DNA of 64,000 bases. Origin: Actinocrispum wychmicini. GTDB lineage: Bacteria; Actinomycetota; Actinomycetes; Mycobacteriales; Pseudonocardiaceae. The DNA lies in the NCBI RefSeq assembly GCF_004345645.1, contig NZ_SLWS01000012.1, positions 62,001 to 126,000 of the forward strand, in the 5' to 3' direction. Below the pieces are notes generated by a model. The model was not told the origin of the DNA. It did not search any database and saw only the letters and a program-made list of their open reading frames with translations. Shown here in pieces: positions 22,289-31,720 of the stretch; the stretch's first letter is position 1; every line of letters begins with the position of its first letter. The position numbers were made by a program, and so were the translations under genes.

Positions 22289-25042
22289 GTGTTGAGTCGC
22301 CGTTGGCTGGCCATCGTCGGCATCATGCCCCTGGCCTTCGCCGCCCTGTCCACTGTCGGTTCTCCCCCGGCTTCCGCCGCGTCTTGCCCGTGGGTGCGGT
22401 CGACCGCGCCCGTGCCGCAACGAGTGGCGCAGGTGCTCGCCCAGATGTCCCAGGATCAGAAGATCTCCCTGCTGCACGGCACGGGTGGCGCGTTCGTCGG
22501 CAACACGCCCGCCATCCCGTCGCTGTGTGTGCCGGGCATGGGGTTGGAGGACGGTCCCGCCGGGGTCGGTGAGGGCTTGGGTGGGGTGACCCAACTGCCC
22601 GCGCCGGTGGCCGCGGCCGCGACCTGGGACACGGCCGCCGAGCGGCAGTACGGCGCGGTGGTCGGCAGTGAGGAGGGCGGTAAGGGCGCGGCCGTCGACC
22701 TCGGACCGACCGTGAACATCATCCGGGATCCCCGCTGGGGCCGGGCGTTCGAGTCGATGTCCGAGGATCCATACCTGGACGGCAAGCTCGCCGCCGCCGA
22801 GATCGTCGGCGTGCAGAACACGGGTGTGCTGGCGCAGGTGAAGCACCTGGGCGTCTACAACCAGGAGACGAACCGGAACACGCCGTCGGACAACGCGATC
22901 ATCGACGCGCGCACCGAACAGGAGATCTACCTTCCCCAGTTCCAGGCCGCCGTGCAGGAGGGCGCCGCGTCTTCGGTGATGTGCGCGTACAGCACGGTCA
23001 ACGGCGCGTACGCCTGTCAGAACCCGACGATGCTGAACTCCGCGCTGCGCGGGCAGTTCGGGTTCGCCGGGTACGTCACGTCCGACTGGGGTGGCACGCA
23101 TTCCACCGCCGCGTCCGCCAACGCCGGGATGGACCAGGAGATGCCCGGCGGCGACTTCTTCGGCAACGCGCTCGCCACCGCCGTCCAGAATGGACAGGTC
23201 TCGTCGGCCACGTTGAACACCATGGTGGGCCGGATCCTCACCGAGATGTTCACGTTCGGCCTGTTCGACAACGCGCCGCACGGCTCCCCCAGCGCCACGG
23301 TCACGTCGGCCGCGCACGTCGCCACCGCGCGCGCAATCGCCGAAGAGGGCACGGTTCTGTTGCGCAACAACAATGTTTTGCCGTGGAACACATCCGGCAC
23401 GAGGTCCATCGCCGTGATCGGCACGGACGCGAGCACCGCGCCGCAGACCGCCGGCGGTGGCAGCGCGGCCGTACAGTCCTCTGGCACGGTGACTCCGTTG
23501 CAGGGCATCACGAATCGGGCCGGCGCCGGGGTGTCCGTACAGTACGCGCCCGGCGACACCAGCAGCGGCATCACGCAGGCCGCGAACCTCGCGCGAACCT
23601 CGTCCGCGGCCGTGGTGTTCGTGAGCTACAACGAGTCCGAGGGCGGCGACCGGTCCGGGATCGACCTGACCAGCGCCCAAAACCAGCTGATCACGTCGGT
23701 CGCCGCGGCCAACCCGAACACTGTCGTGGTGCTGAACACCGGTTCCGCCGTGACGATGCCGTGGGTGAACTCGGTCGCGGCCGTGCTGGAAAGCTGGTAC
23801 CCGGGCCAGGAGGACGGCAACGCCATCGCCGCGTTGCTGTTCGGCGACGTCAACCCGTCCGGCAAGCTGCCGGTCACGTTCCCGCGCAGCCTCGCGGACG
23901 TACCCGCGTCGACCGCGGCGCAGTGGCCGGGCACGAACGGGACCGTGCAGTACTCCGAAGGCCTCAACGTCGGTTATCGCTGGTACCAGGCCAAGAACGT
24001 CACGCCGCTGTTCCCGTTCGGGTTCGGCCTGTCCTACACCACGTTCGGCTTCAGCGGCCTGCAGGTGTCCGGCCCGGACGCGCACGGCGTCTCCACGGTG
24101 ACCGCGACCGTCACGAACACAGGCACCCGCGCCGGCTCCGAGGTGGCCCAGCTGTACGTCGGTGCGCCGGCCGCGGCGGGCGAACCTCCTTCGCAGCTCA
24201 AGGGATTCACCCGGGTCACGCTGCAACCTGGTGCCAGCACAACGGTTTCGTTCCCGCTGACCATGCGTGACCTGGCGCACTGGGACAACGGCTGGACCAC
24301 GTCCACCGGCACGTACCGGATCATGGTCGGCGACACGTCCGCGAACCCGCAGCTGTCCGGGACCCTGGCCGTGACCTCGACGACCACCGGCAACACGGTG
24401 ACCGTGACCAACCCGCAGGGCATGAGCAGCCCGGTCGGCACCGCGGTGAGCCTGCCGCTCCAGGCCACCGGGCAGACCTTGACGTGGAGCGCGACCGGCC
24501 TGCCCGCTGGCCTCGGCATCAACGGCTCCGCGGGCGTGATCTCCGGGACCGCGACGACGCCCGGCACGACCACGGTCACCGTGACGGCGACGGACGGCAC
24601 AGGTGCGTCCGGCTCGACGACGTTCGTGTGGACGGCGACGTCCGGCGGCGGTGGCCACTTCGGACCCATTGTCGCCGGTGTCTCCGCGGGCCTGTGTGTG
24701 GACGTTCGCAGCGCGTCCTCCGCGAACGGCACGCCTGTGCAGATCTACCAGTGCAACGGCACGAACGCGCAGACCTGGACCGTGGCCGGCGGCGGCACCC
24801 TGCAAGCGCTTGGCAAGTGTATGGACGTGACGGGCGCGGGCACCGCCAACGGCACGAAGGTGCAACTGTGGGACTGCAACGGAACGGGCGCGCAGGTCTG
24901 GCAGCCGCAGCCGAACGGCTCGTTGCGTAACCCGAACTCCGGCCGTTGCCTGGACGACCCGAGTGCGTCCACAGCGAACAGCACCCAGCTACAGATCTGG
25001 GACTGCAACGGCACCGCGGCCCAACGCTGGACCCTGCCCTGA
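22289..25042 (+). CDS. Secreted GH3 beta-glucosidase with ricin-type lectin domain
   Basis: A 917-residue exported glycoside hydrolase. The GTG at 22289 has an AAGGAG site and gives a signal peptide ending in ASAAS. Domains in order are: GH3 N-terminal barrel (about 40-310) with LGPTVNIIRDPRWGR and the nucleophile Asp in GYVTSDWGGTHS; GH3 C-terminal domain (about 350-560); a fibronectin III-like domain (about 600-690); an Ig-like putative domain (about 700-780); and a C-terminal beta-trefoil (about 790-917) with three QxW repeats (QTWTV, QVWQP, QRWTLP), the CBM13/ricin B mark. It should release terminal beta-linked sugars outside the cell while bound to polysaccharide. Confidence 0.92.
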   Translation: MLSRRWLAIVGIMPLAFAALSTVGSPPASAASCPWVRSTAPVPQRVAQVLAQMSQDQKISLLHGTGGAFVGNTPAIPSLCVPGMGLEDGPAGVGEGLGGVTQLPAPVAAAATWDTAAERQYGAVVGSEEGGKGAAVDLGPTVNIIRDPRWGRAFESMSEDPYLDGKLAAAEIVGVQNTGVLAQVKHLGVYNQETNRNTPSDNAIIDARTEQEIYLPQFQAAVQEGAASSVMCAYSTVNGAYACQNPTMLNSALRGQFGFAGYVTSDWGGTHSTAASANAGMDQEMPGGDFFGNALATAVQNGQVSSATLNTMVGRILTEMFTFGLFDNAPHGSPSATVTSAAHVATARAIAEEGTVLLRNNNVLPWNTSGTRSIAVIGTDASTAPQTAGGGSAAVQSSGTVTPLQGITNRAGAGVSVQYAPGDTSSGITQAANLARTSSAAVVFVSYNESEGGDRSGIDLTSAQNQLITSVAAANPNTVVVLNTGSAVTMPWVNSVAAVLESWYPGQEDGNAIAALLFGDVNPSGKLPVTFPRSLADVPASTAAQWPGTNGTVQYSEGLNVGYRWYQAKNVTPLFPFGFGLSYTTFGFSGLQVSGPDAHGVSTVTATVTNTGTRAGSEVAQLYVGAPAAAGEPPSQLKGFTRVTLQPGASTTVSFPLTMRDLAHWDNGWTTSTGTYRIMVGDTSANPQLSGTLAVTSTTTGNTVTVTNPQGMSSPVGTAVSLPLQATGQTLTWSATGLPAGLGINGSAGVISGTATTPGTTTVTVTATDGTGASGSTTFVWTATSGGGGHFGPIVAGVSAGLCVDVRSASSANGTPVQIYQCNGTNAQTWTVAGGGTLQALGKCMDVTGAGTANGTKVQLWDCNGTGAQVWQPQPNGSLRNPNSGRCLDDPSASTANSTQLQIWDCNGTAAQRWTLP

Positions 25043-25093
25043 CCTGCGCCCCCGGTTGGCCGGATAGGGTGCTGGTCAACTGGAGGGGGTCCC

Positions 25094-26875
25094 ATGGCGC
25101 ACGACCACTGTTCGGACGAACGGCTGAACGCGGAGGGTGAGGTCGCCGTCGCTCGGTTGATCATCGACGGCGGCGACCTGACGCACGCGCTGCGGCACAT
25201 CGCCGACAGTTTGGCGATGGACCCGCAGCTGCCTGACGCGCACGAGGTGTTGGCCGAGTTCGTGAGCCGCGCGGGTGGGCCGGAGGTCGCGCTGAAACAC
25301 TTCGAGGCGGTGGAAGGGCAGGGGTTCACCGGGACGGTCGCGGCGCACGCGCACGTCTGTGCGATGGCCGGGCGGTGGGACGACGCCGTCCAGATGTTGT
25401 TCAACGTGGCCGCGTACGAGCCGCAGCGGACGTGGCTGGACGTGGCCTGGCTGCGCCCGGACCTGCCTGTGAGCCCAGAGTTGATGGCCAGCGCGGTGGC
25501 CCGGCTGGCAAGTCACCTGGACGACCCGGTCGACGAGGACGAACGCGCACCGCTGCTGCCCGCTCTGGAGGTGCTGCGCGGGACCGTCGCCCGGAACCCG
25601 CGGCACGCGGCGCTGTTGTGGTCCGGATCGATGCTGGCGCGTCGCCTCGGCGCGTTCGACGAGGCCGTGGCATGGACGGACCGGTCGTTCGCGCTGGAGC
25701 CGTCGCACTATGCCGCGGTGATGAAGGGGTACGCGCTGCGCACGGCCGGCAGGCTGGAAGAGGCCCTCGCCGCGTGGATCCAGGAGGCGCAGCGGACGCC
25801 CGACGAGCTGAGTGTGTATCTCGACGTGTCGGATCTGCTGGCCGACATGGAACGGTTCCCCGAGGCCTTGGCGTGGGCGCAGCGCGTGGTCGCGCGGGAG
25901 CCCGGCAACGAGAAGGCTGTCGCGACCGTCCACGGCCTGCAGTACGCCATCACGGAGGACGTCCGGCATCTGGTCGCGCTCGCCGACGACGTGCGGGCCC
26001 AGCCGGACAACACGTACTCGGCCGTGGTGCTTGGCCGGTACAGCCATCAACGGCCGTGGCTCGGCCAGGTGGCGCAGGCGACCGAATCGGTGATCAACGT
26101 CATGCAGCAGGTGCTGGAGAACACCGAGCCCGGCCCGGAGGCGGCCCTCGCGATGACCGTGTCGGCGCTTGAGCCGCCGAGCGCGATGATGACCCTCCGG
26201 CGGGTGTACCCGTCGATCGAAGTCACCGTCGGGTCGATCCCGGAGCCTGATCTACGCGTCACCGCACACCCGGTGCGGACCTACGTCTGGCAGTTCGACG
26301 GCACCGAAGCGCGCCCAGCGGGCCCGCCGCCGTCCCAGGAGGCCAGCGAGGCCGTCCGGCACGTCGCACAGTTCCGTTGGCGTTCGATTCCGGACGCCTA
26401 CGACAGTGCGGTTGTCCTGTCCAGCGCCGCCCCGCATGACCTGCTGGCCGTCCTGGTCCACCCGCCCGTCCCGCCGGACGACGAACTGGGCCGTGCCCTC
26501 GCCCGGCACGCGCCGCACCTGTGGATCCGGGCTGTGCAGGCGTGGGCGTGCCTCGGCTTGGCCCACCACCGGTCGGATGAGCCGTGGCCGACGTCCTACC
26601 GCCGCGGGGTACTCATCGACCTGCTCAACGGGCCGGAGGACTGGGTGTGTGAGGCGGCCGCGTTCGCGCTGGTCGTCACCGCCTGGGTCGACCCGGCCAC
26701 TCGACGGGACGTGCAGGAGTTGGTGGCTCGCCGGATGTTCGACGCGGCCCAGGCGTACCGGACGCGCGAGGTGACCATCCTGGAGTCGCTGTGCCGCCTG
26801 GTGTTGGCCGTGCCGGACGTGGTCGACGAGGTCGCCTCGCTGGCCCGCGACCTGATCGCGAACAAGCAGGCCTGA
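25094..26875 (+). CDS. Tetratricopeptide-repeat protein of unknown function
   Basis: A 593-residue soluble protein. Residues about 10-290 are built of TPR-like helix pairs, for example LADMERFPEALAWAQRVVAREPGNEKA and AFDEAVAWTDRSFALEPSHYAAV. The C-terminal 250 residues are helical with Trp-rich patches and have no motif I recognise. No signal or membrane segment is present. A GGAGGGGG site lies before the ATG, 51 nt downstream of the GH3 gene, and it converges on the ArsR-like regulator with no gap. Probably a scaffold protein. I cannot assign a function. Confidence 0.7.
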   Translation: MAHDHCSDERLNAEGEVAVARLIIDGGDLTHALRHIADSLAMDPQLPDAHEVLAEFVSRAGGPEVALKHFEAVEGQGFTGTVAAHAHVCAMAGRWDDAVQMLFNVAAYEPQRTWLDVAWLRPDLPVSPELMASAVARLASHLDDPVDEDERAPLLPALEVLRGTVARNPRHAALLWSGSMLARRLGAFDEAVAWTDRSFALEPSHYAAVMKGYALRTAGRLEEALAAWIQEAQRTPDELSVYLDVSDLLADMERFPEALAWAQRVVAREPGNEKAVATVHGLQYAITEDVRHLVALADDVRAQPDNTYSAVVLGRYSHQRPWLGQVAQATESVINVMQQVLENTEPGPEAALAMTVSALEPPSAMMTLRRVYPSIEVTVGSIPEPDLRVTAHPVRTYVWQFDGTEARPAGPPPSQEASEAVRHVAQFRWRSIPDAYDSAVVLSSAAPHDLLAVLVHPPVPPDDELGRALARHAPHLWIRAVQAWACLGLAHHRSDEPWPTSYRRGVLIDLLNGPEDWVCEAAAFALVVTAWVDPATRRDVQELVARRMFDAAQAYRTREVTILESLCRLVLAVPDVVDEVASLARDLIANKQA

Positions 26876-27823
26876 TCAGGTGGCGGCGCCGGCCAGCAGG
26901 TTCTCGCCCAGCGGGGTCAGTGAGTGCTGGACCGCGCCGCCGTTGCGCCAGGTCAGGATGAGCCCGGCGGCGCGGAGCACGGAGGCGTGGTAGCTGGCCG
27001 ACGCCGGTGAACACTCGGCGACGGTGCCCAGCTCGGTCGTGGTGCAGCCCTGCGCCGCGGCCATCAGGATCCGGGCGCGGGTGGCGCCCAGCAGGGCGGA
27101 CAGGCCGCCTTGCGGGTGCTCGTCGTTGTGCGCCACCGGGTACACCAGCACCGGGGGCAGAGTCGGGTCGGCCAGCAGGGTCGGCGCGCCGGTGCAGAAG
27201 TAGGACGGGATGAGCCGCAGCCCGCGGCCGCTCAGGTGCAGGTTCCCGGTGACGTGTTCGCCCGCCACCTCCAGGGTCATGTCGGACCACCGCATCCACG
27301 GGCTGATCGTGGTCAACGCGCCTTCGATGCCGTTGTCGACAATGTGCCGGGCGCGCTGGGCGCGGTCCCGGCGGAAGCCCGCCTCGATCTTTATCCATTG
27401 TGGACAGATTGCGGTTCGGTGGTATCCGGCCCACGCCGTGGTGAACTCCTCGAAGGCCGGCGGGTCGGCGACGACCCGCCGCAGCCACGCCGGCATCCGC
27501 CGGGTGCCGGTCAGCCGGGCCACCTCGCTGTGCCGGCGGGCGGCGGGCGTGCGCCGTAACGCGTCGAGCCCGGCGGCGAACCCCTCGGCGCCTTCGGCCG
27601 GGGTCAGGAAGTCCGGCGAGTAGCCCTTGTTCGGGGCGACCGCCAGCAGTCGCCGCACGGTCTGGTCCACCGTGACATCCGTCCGCCAGGTACGGATGGC
27701 CGGTGGACCGGACCGGTCCTGCAGCGCGTGCAGACTGAGCAGGATCTCCCAGAACGGGTCCGGCGCGGTGGCGAAGGTCGTCTTCGCCAGGTCCTCCCCG
27801 GTGAAGTGAATGACCAGTCCCAT
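26876..27823 (-). CDS. ArsR-like regulator with C-terminal HTH
   Basis: A 315-residue protein. The last 75 residues form an ArsR-type winged HTH (LLGATRARILMAAAQGCTTT, then CSPASASYHASVLRAAGLI). The first 240 residues are the actinomycete-specific DUF5937-like domain often found ahead of this HTH. The ligand and target are unknown. It is monocistronic and its promoter lies in the gap before the sulfotransferase operon. That location makes it a possible local regulator, but nothing proves it. Confidence 0.83.
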   Translation of the reverse strand: MGLVIHFTGEDLAKTTFATAPDPFWEILLSLHALQDRSGPPAIRTWRTDVTVDQTVRRLLAVAPNKGYSPDFLTPAEGAEGFAAGLDALRRTPAARRHSEVARLTGTRRMPAWLRRVVADPPAFEEFTTAWAGYHRTAICPQWIKIEAGFRRDRAQRARHIVDNGIEGALTTISPWMRWSDMTLEVAGEHVTGNLHLSGRGLRLIPSYFCTGAPTLLADPTLPPVLVYPVAHNDEHPQGGLSALLGATRARILMAAAQGCTTTELGTVAECSPASASYHASVLRAAGLILTWRNGGAVQHSLTPLGENLLAGAAT

Positions 27824-27909
27824 AGTGTCGCCCCCAGACGTACCTGCTGATCAGGATAGCCACCGGGACGCGGTTGTCCTCCCCAGTTCCCGCGTTGTTC
27901 GAAAGGCGG

Positions 27910-27946
27910 GGGTCGAGCAATCCACCCCCAGAGAATTGCTCGACCC
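27910..27946. terminator. Hairpin downstream of the sulfotransferase operon
   Basis: Perfect 12-bp arms GGGTCGAGCAAT / ATTGCTCGACCC around a 13-nt loop, in the 257-bp gene-free gap 27824-28080. It sits 135 bp past the sulfotransferase stop, on the side where that leftward transcript ends and the ArsR-like promoter begins. A smaller palindrome GTCACC-CAC-GGTGAC is at 28047-28061. Terminator or operator are both possible. Confidence 0.5.
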
Positions 27947-28080
27947 TGCCCGCATGCATCATCACGGGGCGCAGGTGTACGCCACAATCATCCTCAAGGA
28001 GTACGTCACTCAAGGTAATCAAAGGACCGGTCCACCTGGGTAAAATGTCACCCACGGTGACTATCAAGCCAACTGGCCTA

Positions 28081-29205
28081 CTACGACAAGGTGGCGAACC
28101 TCGTGTCGGCCTGTTCGGCGGTGAGGCCGAAGTCGGCGAGGTCGTACCGGTGGGCGCGGCGCCGGTCGCCGGTGGAGTGGATCTCCGCCATCGCCGCGCG
28201 GGTCTCGTCGGTGAGCGTCAGCCCGAAATGCCGGTAGATGTCGGCAACCACGGCGAGTGGGTCGGCGACGAAGTCCGCGTAGTCCACGTCGTAGAACTGG
28301 GCCGGGTCGTGGTGGCGCCGGTCGGCGGTGAACGCCGCCAGGCCACGGGCCCAGAGATCGAGCTGGGTGCGGCCGATCACGTCGCCGTGGAACACGTCCG
28401 ACCAGCCGGCCGAGGCCTGTTCGGCGAGGCTGCACATGGACGCGATGATCGTGCGCGGCGCCCGGTGGGTCTGGATGACCAGCGCGTCCGGATACGCGGC
28501 CATCAACGCGTCCAGGCCGAAAAGGTGGCTCGGGTTCTTCAGCACCCAGCGTTTTCCGCGGTCCGGCAGGCCGATGAGCTGGAGGTTGCGGCGGTGTCGC
28601 CGGTACGCCGTCGTCCAGTCCTGACCGGCGAGCCACTCCGAGTACGTGGGAATGTACGCGAGGCACTCGAAGGAAATGGACATCATCGACTGCCGCAGCA
28701 GCCGCCAGCATTCCTCCGCCTGGTCGGCCGCGATGTAGTGCAGGCCCATGAATTCGGGGTGTTCGACGTGGTGTTGTTCGTATCCCGCCTGAATCCGTTG
28801 GAAAACCGGATTGTCCGCCCAGGTCTCCCGGGGCGGCCTCGGCTGCGGGAAGTCCGTGAGCCACAGGTCAAGCCCTTGGTGCGTCGGGTCTTCCGCGAGC
28901 AGCCGGTGCAACGCGGTCGTCCCGGTCCGGGGCAGTCCGGTGACGAAGATCGGCCGTTCGATCGGCACGTCCGTGTGCTCCGGCAACCGCCGCCACGCCT
29001 CCTCACTGAGCGCACGCGCCACCAAAGCTCCGCGCAACCCGGCTCGTTTGACCCGCACCCCGAACGGGGTCAACCCGGCCTCACGCCGATAGGAGTCGAG
29101 GAGAACCTCAAGTCCCGCAACGTAGTCGTCCGCGCCGAAGTCGGTCAGGCCCGTGATCTTCGTGGCCGACGCGCGCAGCGACTCGACCGTGCCGACACCG
29201 TCCAC
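28081..29205 (-). CDS. PAPS-dependent sulfotransferase
   Basis: A 374-residue sulfotransferase family protein that moves sulfate from PAPS to a hydroxyl or amine. The 5'-phosphosulfate loop is FVTGLPRTGTTALHRLLAED (about residue 90), and the 3'-phosphate-binding segment is VIQTHRAPRTIIASMCSL with its Arg and Ser. Its length and the N-terminal 80 residues match the actinobacterial group acting on lipids or polyketide-like small molecules. The GTG start is 11 nt after the SDR gene, so it is the last gene of the SnoaL-DUF1214-SDR-sulfotransferase operon. CysD and CysNC encoded opposite would provide PAPS. Confidence 0.9.
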   Translation of the reverse strand: MDGVGTVESLRASATKITGLTDFGADDYVAGLEVLLDSYRREAGLTPFGVRVKRAGLRGALVARALSEEAWRRLPEHTDVPIERPIFVTGLPRTGTTALHRLLAEDPTHQGLDLWLTDFPQPRPPRETWADNPVFQRIQAGYEQHHVEHPEFMGLHYIAADQAEECWRLLRQSMMSISFECLAYIPTYSEWLAGQDWTTAYRRHRRNLQLIGLPDRGKRWVLKNPSHLFGLDALMAAYPDALVIQTHRAPRTIIASMCSLAEQASAGWSDVFHGDVIGRTQLDLWARGLAAFTADRRHHDPAQFYDVDYADFVADPLAVVADIYRHFGLTLTDETRAAMAEIHSTGDRRRAHRYDLADFGLTAEQADTRFATLS

Positions 29206-29216
29206 AACAGACTCCC

Positions 29217-29993
29217 TCAGTGGTGGTACTCGCCGCCGTTGACGTCAAGACACTGCCCGGTGACCGCCCGCGCCAGGTCCGACGCGAGGAACACGACGGT
29301 GTCGGCGACCTCGTCCGGTTCGGGCAGCTTGCGCAGGTCGATCTTGGCCGCGGTCTCGTCGTAGACCTGCTCCGGCGTCACCCCGCGCTGCTGTGCGAGG
29401 TACGCGAAGTAGAACTTGACGTTGTCCGCCCAGATGTACCCGGGCGCGATGGAATTCACCCGCACCCCCTCCGGCCCCAGCTCGGTGGCCAGGCTCTGCG
29501 CCATGGCGAGCAGGGCCGCCTTCGCCATCCGGTACGGCCCGAAAGTGCGCTGGGTGTGCCGCAACACCATGGAGTTCACCATCACCACCGACCCACGCGC
29601 GGCGACCAGCGCCGGTTTGAGCAACGTGGTGAGGCGCAACGCGGCCAGCACGTTCGTCTCGAACCCGGCGCGGATCCCCTCCGGATCCACCTCGGTCAGG
29701 TCCGCCAACGGAGGTGTGGCGAAAGCGTTGTGCACCAACGTGTCCACCCGGCCGAACGCCGCAACGGCGGCCTCCGCCAACCGGTCAACAGCCGCGGCGT
29801 CCGTGAGGTCGGTCGGCACGGTCACCGCGCGCCGGCCCAGGTCGGTGACCTCCTTGGCGACCTCGACCAGCCGCGACTCGGTCCGAGCCGCCACCACCAC
29901 GTCCGCACCTGCCTTGGCGCACTGCACCGCGATGGCCCGCCCCAACCCCGGCCCGACCCCGGAAACCACGACAACCTTGTCCCGCAGCACCAT
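29217..29993 (-). CDS. Short-chain dehydrogenase/reductase
   Basis: A 258-residue classical SDR. The cofactor motif is VVVSGVGPGLGRAIA (TGxxxGxG type) and the catalytic set is Ser in VMVNSM with YRMAK (YxxxK) near residue 157. SIAPGYIW follows. Arg at the end of strand 2 (VVAARTESR) suggests NADP(H). The ATG overlaps the stop of the DUF1214 gene (ATGA). It probably oxidises or reduces a hydroxyl on the same substrate that the adjacent enzymes process. Confidence 0.92.
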   Translation of the reverse strand: MVLRDKVVVVSGVGPGLGRAIAVQCAKAGADVVVAARTESRLVEVAKEVTDLGRRAVTVPTDLTDAAAVDRLAEAAVAAFGRVDTLVHNAFATPPLADLTEVDPEGIRAGFETNVLAALRLTTLLKPALVAARGSVVMVNSMVLRHTQRTFGPYRMAKAALLAMAQSLATELGPEGVRVNSIAPGYIWADNVKFYFAYLAQQRGVTPEQVYDETAAKIDLRKLPEPDEVADTVVFLASDLARAVTGQCLDVNGGEYHH

Positions 29994-31165
29994 CAGCCCA
30001 CCATCCTGGTCGCGACCGCGGCCTGCCTTGCCGCGATCCGCTCGGCGTACTCCTCGCGCGTGATCCGGGCGCGGTCGTAGAACGGCAGCCTGCGGTCCAG
30101 CAGGTCCACCGGGACCACCTCCAGTTGCGGCCCGTCCGACGGTTTCAGGTCACGGGTCAGCCGCTGCCACCGGATCTGCAGGTAGCCGCGGGCGTGTCCG
30201 GTGCGTTCGACCCAGTTCGCCACGCCGGGGTCCCGTTCGCTGACCACGTACCGGATCCGGCCGTCCGGGTCGGGGCGGGCCTGCGCGGCGGTGAGACTGG
30301 TCTGGTGGTTGATGTAGTCCAGCGACACGTACCACATGCTGCCCAGCTGGAATCCCTGGTACGGCGCCTCGGACACCGGCACCGAGATGATCATCGCCTG
30401 GTCGTCGGCCAGGTCGTAGTGGCCGACCGACGAGAACTGGGTGGTGAGGCCGCCTGGGGTGGAGCGTGGCTCGGTCATCGTGTTCACCGGCAGCTTCAGG
30501 TAGAACCACTCGGGGAACGCCAGGAACGTCCGGATCCGGTTGACCAGGATCTTGCCGGCGACGCCGTACCGCTTGGCCAACGTGTCCTGGGTCAACGGCG
30601 GCGGTGCCGTGCCTGTGGTGTCCGCGCGGCGGATCCGGATCGTGCCGCGCTGTTCCCGCGTCCAATCGCTGTACACCTCGCGCACGATCAGCATGGCCGA
30701 GCCGGGGCCGAGGGTGAAGTAGTTCCGCCTGGCCTGGCCGGGTCCGAACCGGATCTCGAACGTGCCGTCGTCGGCGATGTCGAACGCCCGGTCGTCGAAC
30801 GCGGTCAGGCTGTCCGGCACCGCCACCGGCGAGTAGTCCCCGTTGAGCACCTGGAAGCTCAGGTCGGCGGTGCTCCCCCGCCGCCCGGACACCACGTACT
30901 CCGCGTCCTCGCGGAGATAGGAGTGGAAGTACAGCGTGTCCGGGTTGTCCAGGCCCATCTTGGTGTACGGGCCGGTCGACTGGGTGAAGTACGGGAAGTC
31001 CCGTTGGTACGCCCACGCCATCTGCAGCGACGCGCGGATGCTGCCGGCGAGGTAGTCGTAGCCTTCGCATCTGTCCGCTTCGGTCCGTACGTGCGGCGCG
31101 CCGGCGACGATCCCCTCGGCCTCGGCGATCGCGGCGGCGAATGACTCGGTGAGCACACCACACAC
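29993..31165 (-). CDS. DUF1214-domain protein
   Basis: About 390 residues. The region around residues 230-390 has the DUF1214 pattern (SSVGHYDLADDQAMIISVP, GSMWYVSLDYINHQTSL) and is preceded by a domain with YFHSYLREDAEYVVSG. Such proteins occur in actinobacterial steroid and lipid gene sets, but their biochemistry is not settled. The start is uncertain: GTG at 31165 or at 31156. Neither has a good ribosome site, so leaderless or coupled translation is possible. It lies 11 nt after SnoaL, and the KstR-like palindrome abuts the start. Confidence 0.78.
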   Translation of the reverse strand: MCGVLTESFAAAIAEAEGIVAGAPHVRTEADRCEGYDYLAGSIRASLQMAWAYQRDFPYFTQSTGPYTKMGLDNPDTLYFHSYLREDAEYVVSGRRGSTADLSFQVLNGDYSPVAVPDSLTAFDDRAFDIADDGTFEIRFGPGQARRNYFTLGPGSAMLIVREVYSDWTREQRGTIRIRRADTTGTAPPPLTQDTLAKRYGVAGKILVNRIRTFLAFPEWFYLKLPVNTMTEPRSTPGGLTTQFSSVGHYDLADDQAMIISVPVSEAPYQGFQLGSMWYVSLDYINHQTSLTAAQARPDPDGRIRYVVSERDPGVANWVERTGHARGYLQIRWQRLTRDLKPSDGPQLEVVPVDLLDRRLPFYDRARITREEYAERIAARQAAVATRMVG

Positions 31166-31179
31166 TAGAACGTGTTCTA
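31166..31179. promoter_or_regulatory. KstR-like palindrome at the DUF1214 start
   Basis: TAGAACGTGTTCTA fits the TNNAACNNGTTNNA consensus of KstR-type TetR repressors of sterol/lipid genes at every fixed base. It overlaps the SnoaL stop codon and touches the DUF1214 start, so it could govern an internal promoter. Confidence 0.6.
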
Positions 31180-31662
31180 ACCTGTGGTCAATCGCAGGCT
31201 CGGCAGGTCGTCGAGCGAGTGGGTCATCTCGTACGTGCGTACGTATTTGACGCGCGAGATCCGCCAGCCGGCCGAGGGGTCGCACGCGTACTCCTCCTCG
31301 TAGTACGCGGCGCCCTTGATCACCAGCCGGGCCGACTGGACGATCACCGTGTCCTCGAACGCCCACGTCCCGGTCGCCCGCGCGCCGTCCACCTCGATCT
31401 CCGGCTGGCCGGCGAAGTGAAACGTAACGATGTCCTGGCCGCTCAGGTTGTCCCGCATGAACTTCAGGATCGCGTCCCGGCCGGTCAGCACCAGCGGCCG
31501 GCCCATCGCCGGCGTGCCATAGTCCGCGACCACGTCCGGAGTGAGTACGCGTTCCAGTTCCTCCCAGTTCTTCTGGTCGACCGCGCGCAGGTAGCGGTAC
31601 TTGGTCCGGCGGATGTCCTCGACGGCGAGAAAGTCGGTGAGGCGGGCTTCGATCACGTCCAT
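31177..31662 (-). CDS. SnoaL-like/NTF2-fold protein
   Basis: A 161-residue NTF2-like protein. The N-terminal helix AVEDIRRTKYRYLRAVDQKNWEEL is typical of SnoaL-like ring-fold proteins, followed by FTPD-like LTPDVVADYG and the four-strand sheet with a conserved WRISRVKYVRTYEM end. Members are small isomerases, hydratases or dehydratases acting on polycyclic or lipid substrates. I chose ATG 31662 with a GAGG site; an upstream start at 31704 would run into the palindrome. First gene of the leftward operon. Confidence 0.8.
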   Translation of the reverse strand: MDVIEARLTDFLAVEDIRRTKYRYLRAVDQKNWEELERVLTPDVVADYGTPAMGRPLVLTGRDAILKFMRDNLSGQDIVTFHFAGQPEIEVDGARATGTWAFEDTVIVQSARLVIKGAAYYEEEYACDPSAGWRISRVKYVRTYEMTHSLDDLPSLRLTTG

Positions 31663-31696
31663 GGACCTCAGCTTCCCGCGCCGGTTGACCACAGGC

Positions 31697-31710
31697 AAGA
31701 ACATGTTCTA
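31697..31710. promoter_or_regulatory. KstR-like palindrome in the divergent cysD promoter
   Basis: AAGAACATGTTCTA keeps the AAC-NN-GTT core and one outer base of the KstR-type consensus (perfect inner palindrome AGAACATGTTCT). It is 11 bp before the cysD GTG and 35 bp before the SnoaL start, so one bound protein could control both directions. Confidence 0.55.
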
Positions 31711-31720
31711 ATTTCATCAG

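Noticed and set aside
27810..28080. Plus-strand small gene in the gap before the sulfotransferase
   Set aside because: Short frames there cross the hairpin at 27910-27946 and show no coding pattern or ribosome site.
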